Assembly: GCF_009389715.1 (NCBI RefSeq)
Contig: NC_052404.1
Location: forward strand, 10,424,480-10,488,479
Direction: 5' to 3'
Source: Phoenix dactylifera
Lineage: Eukaryota; Streptophyta; Magnoliopsida; Arecales; Arecaceae
Length of the DNA stretch: 64,000 nt
Shown: piece by piece, positions 39,736-51,978 of the stretch
How the letters are laid out: every line of letters begins with the position of its first letter
Numbering within the stretch: position 1 is the first letter of the stretch
Position numbers and translations under genes: made by a program
The notes under the pieces: generated by a model
What the model was told of the DNA's origin: nothing
The model's database searches: none
Seen by the model: only the letters and a program-made list of their open reading frames with translations

Positions 39736-41780
39736 TAGGCCGTTTCCCACCGTCCGATAGAGCGTAACGTGCGGCTGTTATTTTTTTCTGCACATCGACG
39801 GCTGGGATCGGAGGTATGGTGGTGGATGTGCGGCTCGCATGCCGTGGTTGGTGGGTCATTTTTTAAACGGAATGTAATAAACGCTGGGGTAATTATATCA
39901 TTTACTCCTTTGGGTGGAAAAGAAGGCAGGAGGCCGGCCGGAGCCAGGTGAAGCAAGGAACGCCAGTGTGAAGCGGTGCGGGGGACGATGATTCCGTCGT
40001 ACAAAATGGGGTGAAAATCGAAACGCTGGGAGACACGTGGCGCGAGATCAGTGGTTGGGCTGTTGACTCGGCTCCGGACATTCGTCGTGCCACGTTGGCG
40101 TTGTCCGAGCCGATTTTTCGGGTAATTTATTTATTTATGCTGGTGCTGGGCTCGTGCCGTGCACATTCATTTGAATTGATCGTGGTGTCCTGCGCTGCGG
40201 AGGGCCACGTGCAGGAGCTGTTGACTGGTCAAAGATAATTTCATGGTCCGTGGGGAATGGGCAGCTCTCCATTTCGGCGTTGCAGAAGAAGCCCCAAGTT
40301 TCCACACGATCAATTTTGATGATTCATTTTTTTTAAAAAAATAATAATAATAATAAAGAATTCATCATCAGAAATCCGAGCTCTAGTGCGGTAGCAGTAG
40401 GAGACTGTCAGATTTTTGATGCTTCAGTTTCTAGAGCAGAGCTGCGGACGATCTAGATGGACATGTGTTACGCGTGGCGGATGCTTCAGACGAGTTCAAT
40501 CATACTGAAGGGTGATTCGGCTATGGTGATTAGTCGGATCCGACAGGGCCCGAGTAATAACGGCGGAGTTCATCTCTTTTTCCGCGATATTTGGATGATG
40601 ATGAGCAAGGTCATTAAATTTCAAGCTACGCATGTATATTGCGAAACTAACATGGCGGCTAATTAAGTGGCGGCATATGTAGCGAGCTACTCAGAAGGCA
40701 CTCTATGGACGGGAAGGGAGAGATGTCTGGAGCACTTCGGGATCTTTTATTTTCTGATTCGATTGGATGTATTTGTATCCGTGATGTATAAAATGCCCGT
40801 TTTAGCGAAAAGAAAAAAAAAAAGAAAAGAAAAGAAGAGAGAGAGAGAGAAAGAAGAAGAAGCAGCAAGAGCGTCTTTTCTCATTTTCCTATAGAAATAA
40901 TTTATTTTGGACTTCACCGAGCCCTTGTGCCTGTCGCCCAATGAAATGCATATGTCTATAATTTTTATTTAGGAGAGACATGTCTTAATTGTTGAACATA
41001 TATAGATAATAGATATATGCAAATATAAGTTAGTTTGCACTCAAATATGTTCTTGTAGGTAGTCCTACAAGCGAGTGTTTTCATAGGCTCCGTTTAGTTG
41101 TGTCTTGGCTGGCGGGACGGGCGCGGGGGACTTGGTAGATGCTAAAATAATATTTTTTTGGAGAATAAGTGGAGATATTTTTTTCTTTTGTTCTTGAACT
41201 GATTATTTTATCCTACGTAGCAAAGCAATTTATTTACTTATGTTCTATGAGTTAATTGATCCCACAATCAAATACAATTATAAGCTTAAAAAAGTTTATT
41301 TCTGTAAAAATAAATAAATATGCTGGTCTTTTTAAGTTTGAACAAGGAGTGAATTTTTGTGAGGTGGGGCACCTCACCTCATACTCTCCGTGATATAGGG
41401 GAGGAGACGAGGAGTCCAATTAGCTCCTCTCCTTAATTTTAAATTTCGAACTTCCGGTGGAATGAGGGTTGGGTCTTTGTACATCTTGATGGTTGGCTTC
41501 ATGGGAGTGGTGGATATTTTATGAGCTAGCCTAGGAGATGTTGGGGCCGGTAAAGTGGCTCCCCTAATCTTCCCTTGCGTTTTCCTTTCTTGTTATTTTT
41601 CTCTTACTTGTTCTTTTTGTCTTTTGGCCTCTCCTTTTGTACTCATTTTTCTCTAATAAAATATGTGATGGCCTCTTGCACCATTTTATTAATAAAATAC
41701 TCGAGTCTCAGTCATGGAGCCATCTTTTGGTCTGTGAGTCAATATTCTAAGCCAACTCTCCTTGTTTCGGAACATGTAGA
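39736..41780. other. APX upstream region and repeat-rich intergenic DNA
   Basis: The first few hundred bases are likely APX promoter. At 41085-41100 GGCTCCGTTTAGTTGTGTC resembles the left end of a Tourist-like MITE, but I found no matching right end. The LINE tail at 40384-40840 is listed separately. Between 41180 and 41780 I see AT- and T-rich sequence and no gene. Confidence 0.4.
40384..40840 (+). mobile_element. 5'-truncated LINE tail (RNase H) with A/G-rich 3' end
   Basis: The translation shows RNase H landmarks of plant LINEs: VSRAELRT, MDMCYAWRMLQTSSIILKGD (the xExD-type segment with ILKGDS), and ATHVYCETNMAAN followed by VAAYVASYSEGTLWTGRERC. It then runs into an A-rich tail near 40806-40840. 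In-frame stops occur (after AELRTI and after NMAAN), so it is inactive. No upstream LINE domains are seen. Confidence 0.7.
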
Positions 41781-41819
41781 CTGTGATGAGTGGTGATGTG
41801 GCCTTTTAGGCTAAGCATA
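41780..41819 (+). mobile_element. LINE fragment, left part, split by a Gypsy insertion
   Basis: The reading ...AKH(I) ends exactly at GCATA (41815-41819). The rest of the LINE RNase H tail continues at 46362, after the Gypsy element. Extent to the left is uncertain. Confidence 0.45.
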
Positions 41820-44800
41820 TGATGCAGGACAACTGCAGAAAGGAGAGGAAAGAAGGAAGAAGAGGAGGGGGAAGAATAAGACAAAGAGGCTAATTTTCAT
41901 TAATCATTCATCAAAAACCCTAAACATGAAGATGGACCCATATATATAGGGTCACAAAATAACAAATAAACCCCTACAAATAAAACAATTCCAAAAAGGC
42001 CCTAAAATGACATATGCAAATAAACCCAAATGACAATATGCAAACAAACCCAATCAACATAAAATAAATCCAACTAAAATAAATCAATCTAAAATAAAAT
42101 CAGGCTGGCTGAATCGGTCGAGACCCGCTGAGCTGGCTGGATCCTGTGGCGACCGGCTGACCTGGCACTGGTGTCTGCACCAATTCTCCCCGGGTGGAAA
42201 GAAATCGACCTCGATGAAAGCGGCTCGGTAAAGCTCCGGTAATACTCCAACAAGTCCGGATCAATCGACGGTCTCTCCTCATGCTGGATCCAAGTATAAC
42301 CGGACTTTGGTCGTCCACGCCAACGAACCAGAAAACGCTGGATGCCTCCATCAGTGTCAAAAACTATTTGCTCGGCTAAAATGGAATGAATATACTCTTT
42401 TTGTGCTCGATGGAGGAGAAAAGGAAATAAAGATGGCATGGAATCAATAATAGGATAAACATCGGGTGCAGAAGAGTGTGCAGCAAAAGAGTCAACATGG
42501 CGTGCAACCAAATTTTTAATATCAAGAGTAAGGCTATAACCAAAATCAAATGGAAAGTCAATGGTATAGGCGTCAGTGCCATCCTTGTGCAACACCCTAA
42601 ATGGTCCAATACTAAAAGACTGCAATTCCTTAAGACGGATCATTACGTAATCCCAAGTTTGAAATTTTTAGCATGGAAATCAGCTTGCATCTTATATTGA
42701 GCAGTACATGCATAAATGCCCTTATGAATTTTCTGATGCAACTTATGCATGTGTTGTGTAAATGCATATACAGGCTCAGAAATCCTAACATCAGTTTCGA
42801 TGGGTTGTACGAGGGCACATCTAACTACACTCATGGTGGACTGGTCAGGCTTGCTATCTGACTGTGCAAGCGAGCTAGGTGTAGTGTGGGTGCATCCTAG
42901 GGTTTCAGGGTTGTCATCACACTCTTCCTCAATGTCCTGAATGTCATTGAAGTTTGGTTCATAGATTTGCTCCTCTAAGTCATTTGTGTCACCTCTCAGC
43001 TCTTACTGAGCAATAACGAAAGATTTGTTAGCACATTGGGAGACAACGCGACTAAAACTTTGGCATTTGTAATACCGAATTTTGGAATGTGGTTTGGGAG
43101 ACTCACCAAGAATTCTCTTGTCGTTAGTGTCTCGGCTTGGAACATAAGCAGTAGGAGGGGGCCTAGGAGTAGTGGACCCTACAGAAGGTTTGGGCCCTGA
43201 GGAATTAGGGCCCGTGAAAGTGCTCTGTGTGTCAGGGTGCCTTATAAATGTGAACTTAGTGTTCCATTGGTCAAGAAGATCGTCTTAGTAGTTAAGGGGT
43301 AGGTATTTTTCTTTAAATCTCTCTTTCATCTCTACCCAATCAGTTATTATATGTTGATGTCTCCTAGCGAACAGATGTTCGGTGCTTTGCCAGAAAAGCT
43401 TAGCTCGACCGATGAGCTTCATTCTGGCAAACCGAACCTTCTTGTTGTCAGACAAATTGTACCACTCAAAGAAGTGGCCCATTTCGTGTAACCAATATGA
43501 GAAGACTTTCGGGTCAAGACGACCGTCAAAAGTGGGGGCTTCAACCTTAATGCCTCTCATTACATCTTCATCAGGGTCATGAGGTTCTCTGAGTTATACG
43601 TTATATCGGTAACCTCTATCAACATTAGGGAAGGGACCAGGTCCTCTAGGGCGAGGGTAGGTATCATGATGATCTAGAACAGACCTATTACCAAAATTGC
43701 CCTGCCGAATAGAGCCTTGTTGTTCTAGGATATGTTCTAGGGTTTCATCCCCTTCAAGACCCGATAAATGGGAGGCACTGGCTTCCTTGGGTTCAATAAC
43801 CCTCTGAAGTGAAGCCTCAATTGAATCAAGTCAAGCATTAACCTGGGTGGACATTGTGGTTAGGTCATGAATTCAAAAATTATTGGCTTAGACCTGGGCA
43901 GTGGTGTTTTGGATAGCCTTTAATAGGACTTCGATTTTGGAATCCATGTCTAATTGGGACTCAGAATGAGATGCAACACGACCACTACATAGATGCATAA
44001 AATGAATGAATATATGTATGATCCTACCAACTCTAGAGGTTTCTAAGTAGACTTAATGCATGAAAGTAATTTGAAATTGCAAAGTACATGCTCAATATAA
44101 TTAGAAGCTAACTCTAGCAATTGAAATTGGTTTTAAATTACGTACTAAATTCAGGTAAATAGTTGCAGTCAAATAGTACTAGTTTTTAGTGTGTTGCAGG
44201 ACTGCACAGAGCCTCAAAGAACTTCCAAAGATTAGATAGCCCTACAATTAATAACAAAGATAGCCACTGCTACGGTTTTGGTGTTATCTGGAGTGGGTGT
44301 TGTGAAATTTTCAATGAGTAATATCAATAGAGCACTTAAGAGTTAATTGATACTAAATTTAGACAAACAAATAGAATTTTCGGTAAGAGAAGAAACCTAA
44401 CCTGGGTTGGGGCGACGATCAGGGGTGCGGTTGCAATTGATGGACTCTCTAATTGGCGAATTGAATTTGACTTCAGCAATTTGCAGACTTGACAATTTAA
44501 TTGGTGGGTCTGTAAGATATTGGCCTGATGGCCTGCTGGGCCTAATGGTGTGGGTTTGTATAAGAAAAGGCACGTTGGGCCCTTAAATTGAAGAAGGGAG
44601 GAGAAGGAATTGGTGAAGGGCTTGATGGCTGCGGGCCTAATAATTTGGGCCCGAGTAGTGCGGTCAGTGGAGGGCTGCGGGCCTGATGGATTAGAAGAGG
44701 GGGAGTTTTGGTGGGATGGGCCCGAGGGCCTAGTGTGAAGTGAAGGAGTGGGAGGATCGGGATGGTGGTGGTGATGGCCGGCGGAAGCAAGGGTGACAGA

Positions 44801-46361
44801 GGAGGCGGGGGCGGCGGCGGTGCTGCGGGGAGGTGGAGCTCAGATGGCGACGACAGAGGCAGGGGCGGCTGGAGACGGAGACGGCGAGGGCGGGCGGCGC
44901 TGCGGGTGGTCGCGGAGGGTGGAGCGGCGCTGCGGACGGCCGCGGAAGAAGGGCGGCGCTGCGTGCGAGCGGAGGAAGAGGATCCGAAGGGGGGACTCGG
45001 CGGCGGCGGGAGACGGAGTGGCGGAGCGGCGAAGGGGAGGCGGTGCTCGGGCAGTGATGGTGGAGGAAGAACAGCGAGGCGGAGGTGGTGGGCGAAGCGA
45101 CGTCGGGGGAAGGTCGGGGACGAAATAAATGATTGGTATGTTTGTTTTTGTTTTTGTTTTTTTTATATTCCCTCTCTCTCTCTCTTTTTTCTTTTTTTTT
45201 TCAACAAGCACCTGCAGTCACCTGCGCTTTTTTTTTAAAAAAACGGATTCAGGTTGAGGATGGCGGGTTAGTGGATCTTACCCGTGAAGCTGTCCGTCTT
45301 CAACCTCCAACGAACCTGATGGATTGCGCCAGTTTTCGCGGCGATGGGGGGAGGGGGGGGGGGGAGGTTTGTGCCGGTGGAGGAGCGTGCTGGGACAGCG
45401 TCGAGTGGAGCGGCGGCATTGTTCTCCTAGATCTGGCCACGGACGATGGCAGCAGGATGCGGCCGAGGTCTTCTGTCGAGACGCGGTGGTTTCCGATGGC
45501 GAACTGACGGCGCTGCGAGGTGGAGACGGTGGTTGGCACAGGCTACAAGTTGGTGAGGGCTGCAGGGAAGGAGGCGTTTGGAGGGCAAGGGCGCATGGTG
45601 GAAGGGAGCCGAGTGGCGGAGCAGCGAAGCTCCTCGTGGGAGAGACTCCTCCTTTCTTCGCCGGGTTTGGCCGCAAACGACGTGCAGCGGCGGAGCAACA
45701 AAAGGACGCGGGCATGCAGGGAGCGGCGATGGGGAGGTTTGGTCCTCCTTCTTTCTTGAGAGCCGGTTAGCAAGGATCTCCTCTCCTCCTATTCTCGAGA
45801 ACCATCGAGAACAGGGCTCACACGGGGAGCAGGGCCTTGGAATTTCGCTTCGGAAGAAGAAAGGATCGGGACCCCTTTTTGGATGGGGAGCAGTCTGAGA
45901 GAGGAAGAGACAGCAGTCCAGGATGTTTTGTTGCTCCAATAAACTGGGTCGGGGCTTTGGCAATAGGGGCAAAGCCAACCTGCTCTGATACCAAGCTAAT
46001 GCAGGACGACTGCAGGAAGAAGAGAAAAGGGGGAGAAGAGCAGGGGGAAGAAGACAAGGAGGCTAATTTTCATTTATCATTCATCAAAAACCCTAAACAT
46101 GAGGATAGACCCATATATATAGGGTCACAAAATAATAAATAAACCCCTAGAAATAAAACAATTCCAAAAAGGCTCTAAAATGACAATATACAAAAAAACC
46201 CAAATGATAATATGCAAACAAATCCAATCAACATAAAATAAATCCAACTAAAATAAATCAATCTAAAATAAAATCAGGCTACCTGAATCGGCTGGGATCC
46301 ACTTAGCTGGCTGGATCCTATGGCGACCAGCTGACCTGGTACTAGTATCCGCACCAGCATA
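41815..46361 (-). mobile_element. Ty3/Gypsy chromovirus-type LTR element, incomplete, with 5-bp target duplications
   Basis: LTRs lie at 41820-42182 and 45997-46356 (about 360 bp). Each starts TG or a changed form of it and ends CA as read on the minus strand. GCATA at 41815-41819 and 46357-46361 is the target duplication. Next to the right LTR is a primer-binding site matching initiator Met tRNA (TTGGTATCAGAGC on the minus strand, 45982-45994). A purine-rich tract adjoins the left LTR. Parts on the minus strand: a long GC-rich leader (about 44540-45980), a gag region (about 43285-43560) and near it a CCHC-like knuckle, and an integrase tail with chromodomain (42089-42643). Protease, reverse transcriptase and RNase H were not recognised. 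The element is broken and could not move by itself. The LTRs differ by roughly a tenth by eye, pointing to an insertion some millions of years old. It lies inside a LINE. Confidence 0.88.
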
Positions 46362-46555
46362 TTTTTAGAGAGGCAAATGAGGTCACAGACTAGGTGGCTT
46401 CATATGTGACTAGTCATTTCAAGAGTATTTTATGGGTTGGAAAAAGAAAGTTTCCTAGAGCGCTTCAAGAATTATTATTTTTTTGACTTTATTGGATATA
46501 TTCGTACTAGAATTGTATGAATCATCTCTCCTAGTAAAAATAAAAAAAACACCTA
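46362..46555 (+). mobile_element. LINE 3' tail, right part, interrupted by the Gypsy element
   Basis: Directly after the Gypsy target duplication the frame reads FREANEVTD, then VASYVTSHFKSILWVGKRK, the same RNase H tail seen at 18.4 and 40.7 kb. It ends in an A-rich run near 46540-46550. A stop stands where the usual Trp of the DW motif would be, so this copy was already dead or died later. The LINE was there before the Gypsy element. Confidence 0.7.
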
Positions 46556-49500
46556 TATCACATGCAAAACTAACCTTTTACTGCTTTTTCTTTCCTTCTA
46601 GTTATATAAAAATTTGGGGAAATAATGTTATCTTTTTTTGGTGAAAATATATTTTGAAATATATGATTTTGCAAATATACGTGAGCACTTAATACATACA
46701 TATAAAGAAGCTTAGATGGGCAAAGACAAAGCTTTGGGAGGATCAATGTTGCTTCCAGCTAGCTATTTTATTTTGTATGGATATTCAGGAATTTTATGCT
46801 ACTTTCATTGATTACACAAATCAAGATGTTCCTGTTAATATATCCGAGCACCCAATGATAACATATACAGGAATTTTGATCATTAGAGTTGATGATGCCA
46901 TTTCTTAGCTTCTTATGTCACATTTTCTGACATTATAGAGACATTACTTCCAGCTAAATTACAAAGGCTACCTTGTGTAGGTTTTCATAACTCGTACCAT
47001 AATTTATAACAACGGTACAATTTAAGATACTTTCATCAGTGACTTACAATGTTAGCATTCATAAGAGTCTTGATGGAGAGAAAAAAGGCACCCAACTTGT
47101 ACGTGTAATATCAAATGCTTAGCATCAAGCCATACAAAGATGGCATAAAGCCATTGGTATAACTTTCTCCTGGCACGCTTGCTCGCCTCCCATCGAGGGC
47201 ACCTACTGGATTAAAAACCTGTCCTTTTTCTATAGAGAAATAAGGAGTAATTTATCCTAAAGTGGGAGCATGTTTATCAAGTAAGCCCAGCTACATAACA
47301 ATCTGCGATGGCGTGAGATCGAGGCCGCACCGATGCATCCATCCAGGATGGACTTGTTAACGGGCTAGACAGCCCACCCCGCCTGAGCCCGAAGCCTTTT
47401 AGCCTTTTAGGCAGGCTCGGACCAAAGATTTAGGCCCGTCGGCCCAGACCAGTTCTTCAAAATAAGCCCGTTTTATAACTAGGCCGGGCTCAGGATTGGG
47501 CATAAAGGCCCGGTGAGCCCTGACTTTTTTTATTTTACTTGGGTTATTTATGATTGACGTGTTTAGAAAATTTAATTGGTAATTGTTGTTGATACACGAA
47601 CTTAGTGGATAATAGACATGTTATAGGTTGTTGACAATATTTAATTATTCAAATTACTATTTTTTAAAATAGTATTGAGTATCTTTAATTATTTTTAGTA
47701 TTTTTTAGAAGAGAAATTAAAACTAATCTTGAAGTCCGAGGCTCCACCCAAAGTCCAAGTAAGAGCCGGAGCCTAAAAAGTAAGCCTTAACGACTTAAGA
47801 AAATTATATTGACATTGGAACAAAGCATGGACCGAGCCCGGCCCAGCCCATGAAGAGGTCTACCCTGGGACAAAAGTAGTATCTTTTGTTCACCTTCTTT
47901 CACATGAATCCATTATTAGATCAATTGGGTTGTTGATACCGATCCAACCAAACTAAATAATAGCCTTCCTAACGTCATCTATATGTTCAAACAACCCCCG
48001 GTGGTTAAAAAATTCATGTGACAAAATATAATTCTCTCTTTGACTTCGGCCATGGTATTGTCCTACGGCCACAAAATTCTGGTTTTTGGACCGCCAAGTT
48101 GCAAGTGCTCTGACCTTTCTTCATCAGCGATTTTCTGTCTTTTTAGGTCTTGCATGTGTTTTGATTTTCATTGGAGCTGATCTATAGAGAAGCTGAAAAA
48201 TTCCTGAGAAATTCAGGCCGGGCTAGAAGAAATGTTCAACGGACTGTGACATCCAACTGGCTGCAGGACTTCTTTTCCTCTTTCAAAATAGCACTGCAGA
48301 ATTCTTCCATTAAGCCTCTTCAGCATGCTGAATTAGGCTTTGATGATGTTAATGGGGTTGTGTACGGATGCATCTTCTCAGTTTTTTCAAGAATTATGCG
48401 TCATTGCCCTCGGAGTCAAGTAAGGAACAGTAAAAAGTCCTTGCAATTCTAGATGAACTTGAACTGTCTTTTTGGAGCTTGGGTCTTTTTTTTTTTTAAG
48501 CTGCTCACACTAATCTCGCATGAACATAGCCAACAAAGTCAAAAGAAAGAAGCGGACCGATAGAAATGCACTATACTGTTCGATCATGAACTCAATTAAT
48601 CATCTCAGTTTTTTCAAGGACTGTTCGTCGTTTCTCTTGGAGTCAAGTAAGACTGAGTAAAAGGCCCTTGTAATTTGAGGTCAATTTTAGCATAATGGTT
48701 CTAACAATGCTGCAGTGCAATTACTGTATTGTTCTGTCATGAACTCAGTTAATCAACATGTTTGAATATTTTTTTCCCCTCCTGCTATGACAACTTTCTT
48801 GTGCCATCATCATGCTTTGAGAAGGCTTGTAACGTTAAGAGCATTTTCTACTTTTTTTTGTATTATAAACTGCAAACTAATATTATGTCAATAGTTAAAA
48901 GAAAATTTAGATCCCAGCTGTTGTGCAGGGTGACTTGACAAAATCCATGGACTGAAACTTCTCCCAGCTCCCTGCTTTCCTTTTCCGTTGAAGATTATTC
49001 ATTCATTTGGATCCGCCTCGCTTGAAAACAAAACATTTTTTTAATCAAATGATGATAAGAGGCGTGTAGGTTTTCTTGAGCATAGAAAAGACAAGTGGGA
49101 GGGGTTGAGAAAAGAGCCCCGCATGGAGGATTAGGTTGGGGATTAAAAAGGAATGAGGAGAGTCACCATCTGTGAGCTGTGAGGCTTTGGCCCATGCACC
49201 CCCATTATCGTAAAACAACGTATCGAATTGTGACTTTTGGACAGTGAAATATAAAACGTCCTAGTTCTCCATTTCAAGTGAGGTTAGCAGTTCATTCGGT
49301 AATAAAGTATTATTCTTTACTCATAGTAAAGTATGTTCAAGGTTAGAATCTACATAGCACGCAGCTCTGTGCCCCAAAACAGGGTGCTCTGAAGGTAATA
49401 TAATCAAGTGATTCCTTACTCAGTAGGGCATTATTTAAACTTTGCATGGGTTAAATGAACAAGGCCGACATCCAAGCATCCGACACAAGGTGCAATCGTG

Positions 49501-51608
49501 CCGAGCTGAATCGAATAGCTAGAAACTTGAGTTTGACTCAATTCAAAATATTTAAACTCAAAATTCGATTCGAAATTGATCGATTCTTGATATCTAAGCT
49601 CATACTCGATTTGATAAAAAAAAAAAAGAGTAATATTTGAAATCGATTCGTTCGACCCGAATATTAACAAAGTCATATTTAAGATCGAATTCAAGGTTGA
49701 TTTCGAGCTAGGGTCATAATTAAAATAAAATAAAAAGGCAAGAACTAATTTATATATTATATTTTAAAAACATAGTTAAACATCATATTTTTTAAAATTA
49801 CATTAATAATATATATTATAAATAAAGTATAATATAGAATTATGGCTTTTGGGTAATAAATAATACTTTCTAGCTCTCCATTTCAAGTCGGGTTAGTAGT
49901 TTATTCAGCAATATTAAAGTATTATTCTTACTCATAATAAAGTATGCTTAAGGTTAGAATATACATAGCTCGCGGCCCTGTGCTTCGAAACAGGGTGCTC
50001 TCAAGGGAATATAATCAAGTGATTCCTTATTATGGCATTATCTAATCTTTGCATTGGTTAAATGAATAAGGTTGCCATCCAAGCAACCGACAGCAAGAGC
50101 TCAAGTTTTCTGGTTCATTGAATCTGGACGAAGCGTTAGCCAACTAAAACCTTTGTGGCCTTTTATAAGGGGCCGCTAAGGTTTCTTTATTCAACCCCAT
50201 TAGGGGCCGGTTCAGTTGGTGGATAAATAATAGTTTCATTGGTAGATCCAGATGTCTCACCAGGTGGCAACAGTAAAAAGATGAAGGAATTATATCCTAC
50301 ATATGGTGTACCAGCTCAGCCCAAGCTATTTATGTTGGAGTATTTCAAAATTCGAAGTCTTTTTTTTTCCTTTTGTGTACTTTTTTTAGTTCCACATTGG
50401 AAAGAGATAAAACTCAAATGGTCTTTATATAATCTTCAACTTTTTTAATCTAGTGAAGTAAATAAAAATAGCCCACGTGTGTAAGAGCCTAATGGAGGCC
50501 CAAGACAAAATTGGCATATTCCATTTGGAAATGGGTTAACCAAACGTGTCCCGCTCGATTATCACGTGCAGGGAGACTCCCTTCCCCTATTAACATTAGA
50601 AAAATCCATATCCATATATCTCTCTTCCTCTTCATACTCCCTCTTTATTTTTTCCAGCGATTTTGGGTTGTTCGCTAGTCACTGCATAATGTATACTTGG
50701 AGTGATTCAGTTGTTATTTTCGCCATTTGTTCGAAATATGTTTTTTTTTTTTTTTATTAAGTACACGCACACTTTTGCTCACAAGAGAGCTTCAATCTAG
50801 AGGAGGTGACCATTGGCTTGGTCTGGGTCGAGCGAGCCAATTAGTGCGAGGTTCTTTCTGCCCAACCGTCAGAATCCAAGACCCACTCGACAACCACAAG
50901 ATGACGTGGAAAAGGCGAAGGAAACAATGGGATGAAGGTTGGACCGATGCGTTCCGTGTGGGAGAAGGCCGTTCCATGAATGGATACAGAGAGGCCACGT
51001 CTCCCAAAGCCCAAACCTCGTACCTTTCTACCGGCATCAACCCCTTAAAATATAGGTAAAACCCACTCCGTATTTTAAGAAATCCGTCGTCGGCGCGAAG
51101 GCCCCCACTTGAAGCCAAGCATGTGACCACAAATCCAGCGATTCCAGCCTGCTTTATGTCCTCTCCTCCCTTGTACTCTACTGCACATCCACACCCGGTC
51201 CAGCTTCGAGCCAAACCAAACAGTTTTGGGAGCAGCTTTTACTTGATAAAGAAGTTAAAAGGATATATTTAAATATGGACAAGTTGGTTTTGAATAATAG
51301 CTGTGGTTCATGTCACACTTACGTAATACAGTAGATGGTTTTGAATATTAGGTGTGCTTCATGTCACACTTATGTAATACAGTAGAAACGCTAAAGAATA
51401 GCAAATGGATAAATTATTGCCTGTACTATTTGCACCAATGTAATCGTGCACGCATCCGGTTATAATGCTAGTTTTTATAATAATGCATCGAAACATGTAT
51501 TTGATGAATGGAGTCTACACAAGCTAATAGTTATTACTGGTTGCATGCAAAAACTAAGTGGTGTATGCAGTATAGATCATAATTTTTTCATCCTCCTAAT
51601 CAACTACC
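46556..51608. other. Repeat-rich intergenic region without a firm gene
   Basis: At 47350-47870 GC-rich ends (GGGCTAGAC...GAGCCCG on the left, CGAGCCCGGCCC...GTCTACCC on the right) bracket an AT-rich core. This is a probable hAT-like MITE whose target duplication I could not confirm. At 48377-48760 short segments containing CTCAGTTTTTTCAAG and ATGAACTCA-TTAATCA are repeated. At 49219-50090 two direct repeats flank a small element (listed separately). An open frame at 48171-48452 has no family likeness. Nothing else stands out. Confidence 0.45.
49219..50090. repeat. Pair of direct repeats (about 260 bp) around a 350-bp insert
   Basis: About 49219-49488 and 49833-50090 are diverged copies. They share CTCCATTTCAAGT, ATTATTCTT(T)ACTCATA, GAGCACCCTGTTT-type and ATATAATCAAGTGATTCCTTA blocks. 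Between them, about 49490-49700 looks like a small AT-rich MITE (GCCGAGCTGAATCGAATAGCT at one side, TTTCGAGCTAGGG at the other). It could be an old tandem duplication later hit by a MITE, or a miniature element with terminal repeats. Confidence 0.6.
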
Positions 51609-51947
51609 TTACACTATAGAAAAAAGGGGCAACGACGATGCTGGATAAAAGCGTCGGTAATTTTAGTTCCAACGTCAAAATTTGTCGAAGCTTCTAAATT
51701 GCGTTGGCAGAAACGATGCTAAATTGGATAGGCGTCAAAAGAAAACCGTAAGACGATGCTTTTAAGTGTCGTCGGAGGTTAAAAAAAAAGGGAAAAGGCA
51801 TAGATTATACTTTTAAAAGCATCATCGGAGGCCAACAAACAGAGTGAAGAGATGACGCTTAAAAGCATCGCCGGAATCCCCACGACGCCCAACTAGTCCC
51901 ATTATAAAAAAAACCCATCCCAACGATAGAAACCTAGCCGCTCAGAA

Positions 51948-51978
<31 letters not shown>

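Noticed and set aside
44762-45238. Long Gly/Arg-rich open frame on the plus strand
   Set aside because: It lies in the GC-rich leader of the Gypsy element, its translation is simple Gly/Arg repeats, and several overlapping frames are open too; no family likeness.
47350-47870. Possible hAT MITE with GGGCTAGAC/GTCTACCC ends
   Set aside because: The ends match only partly and I could not find a target duplication; kept only as a remark in the region note.
48171-48452. 93-codon plus-strand open frame
   Set aside because: No domain or conserved motif, and it overlaps locally repeated non-coding segments; not supportable as a gene.
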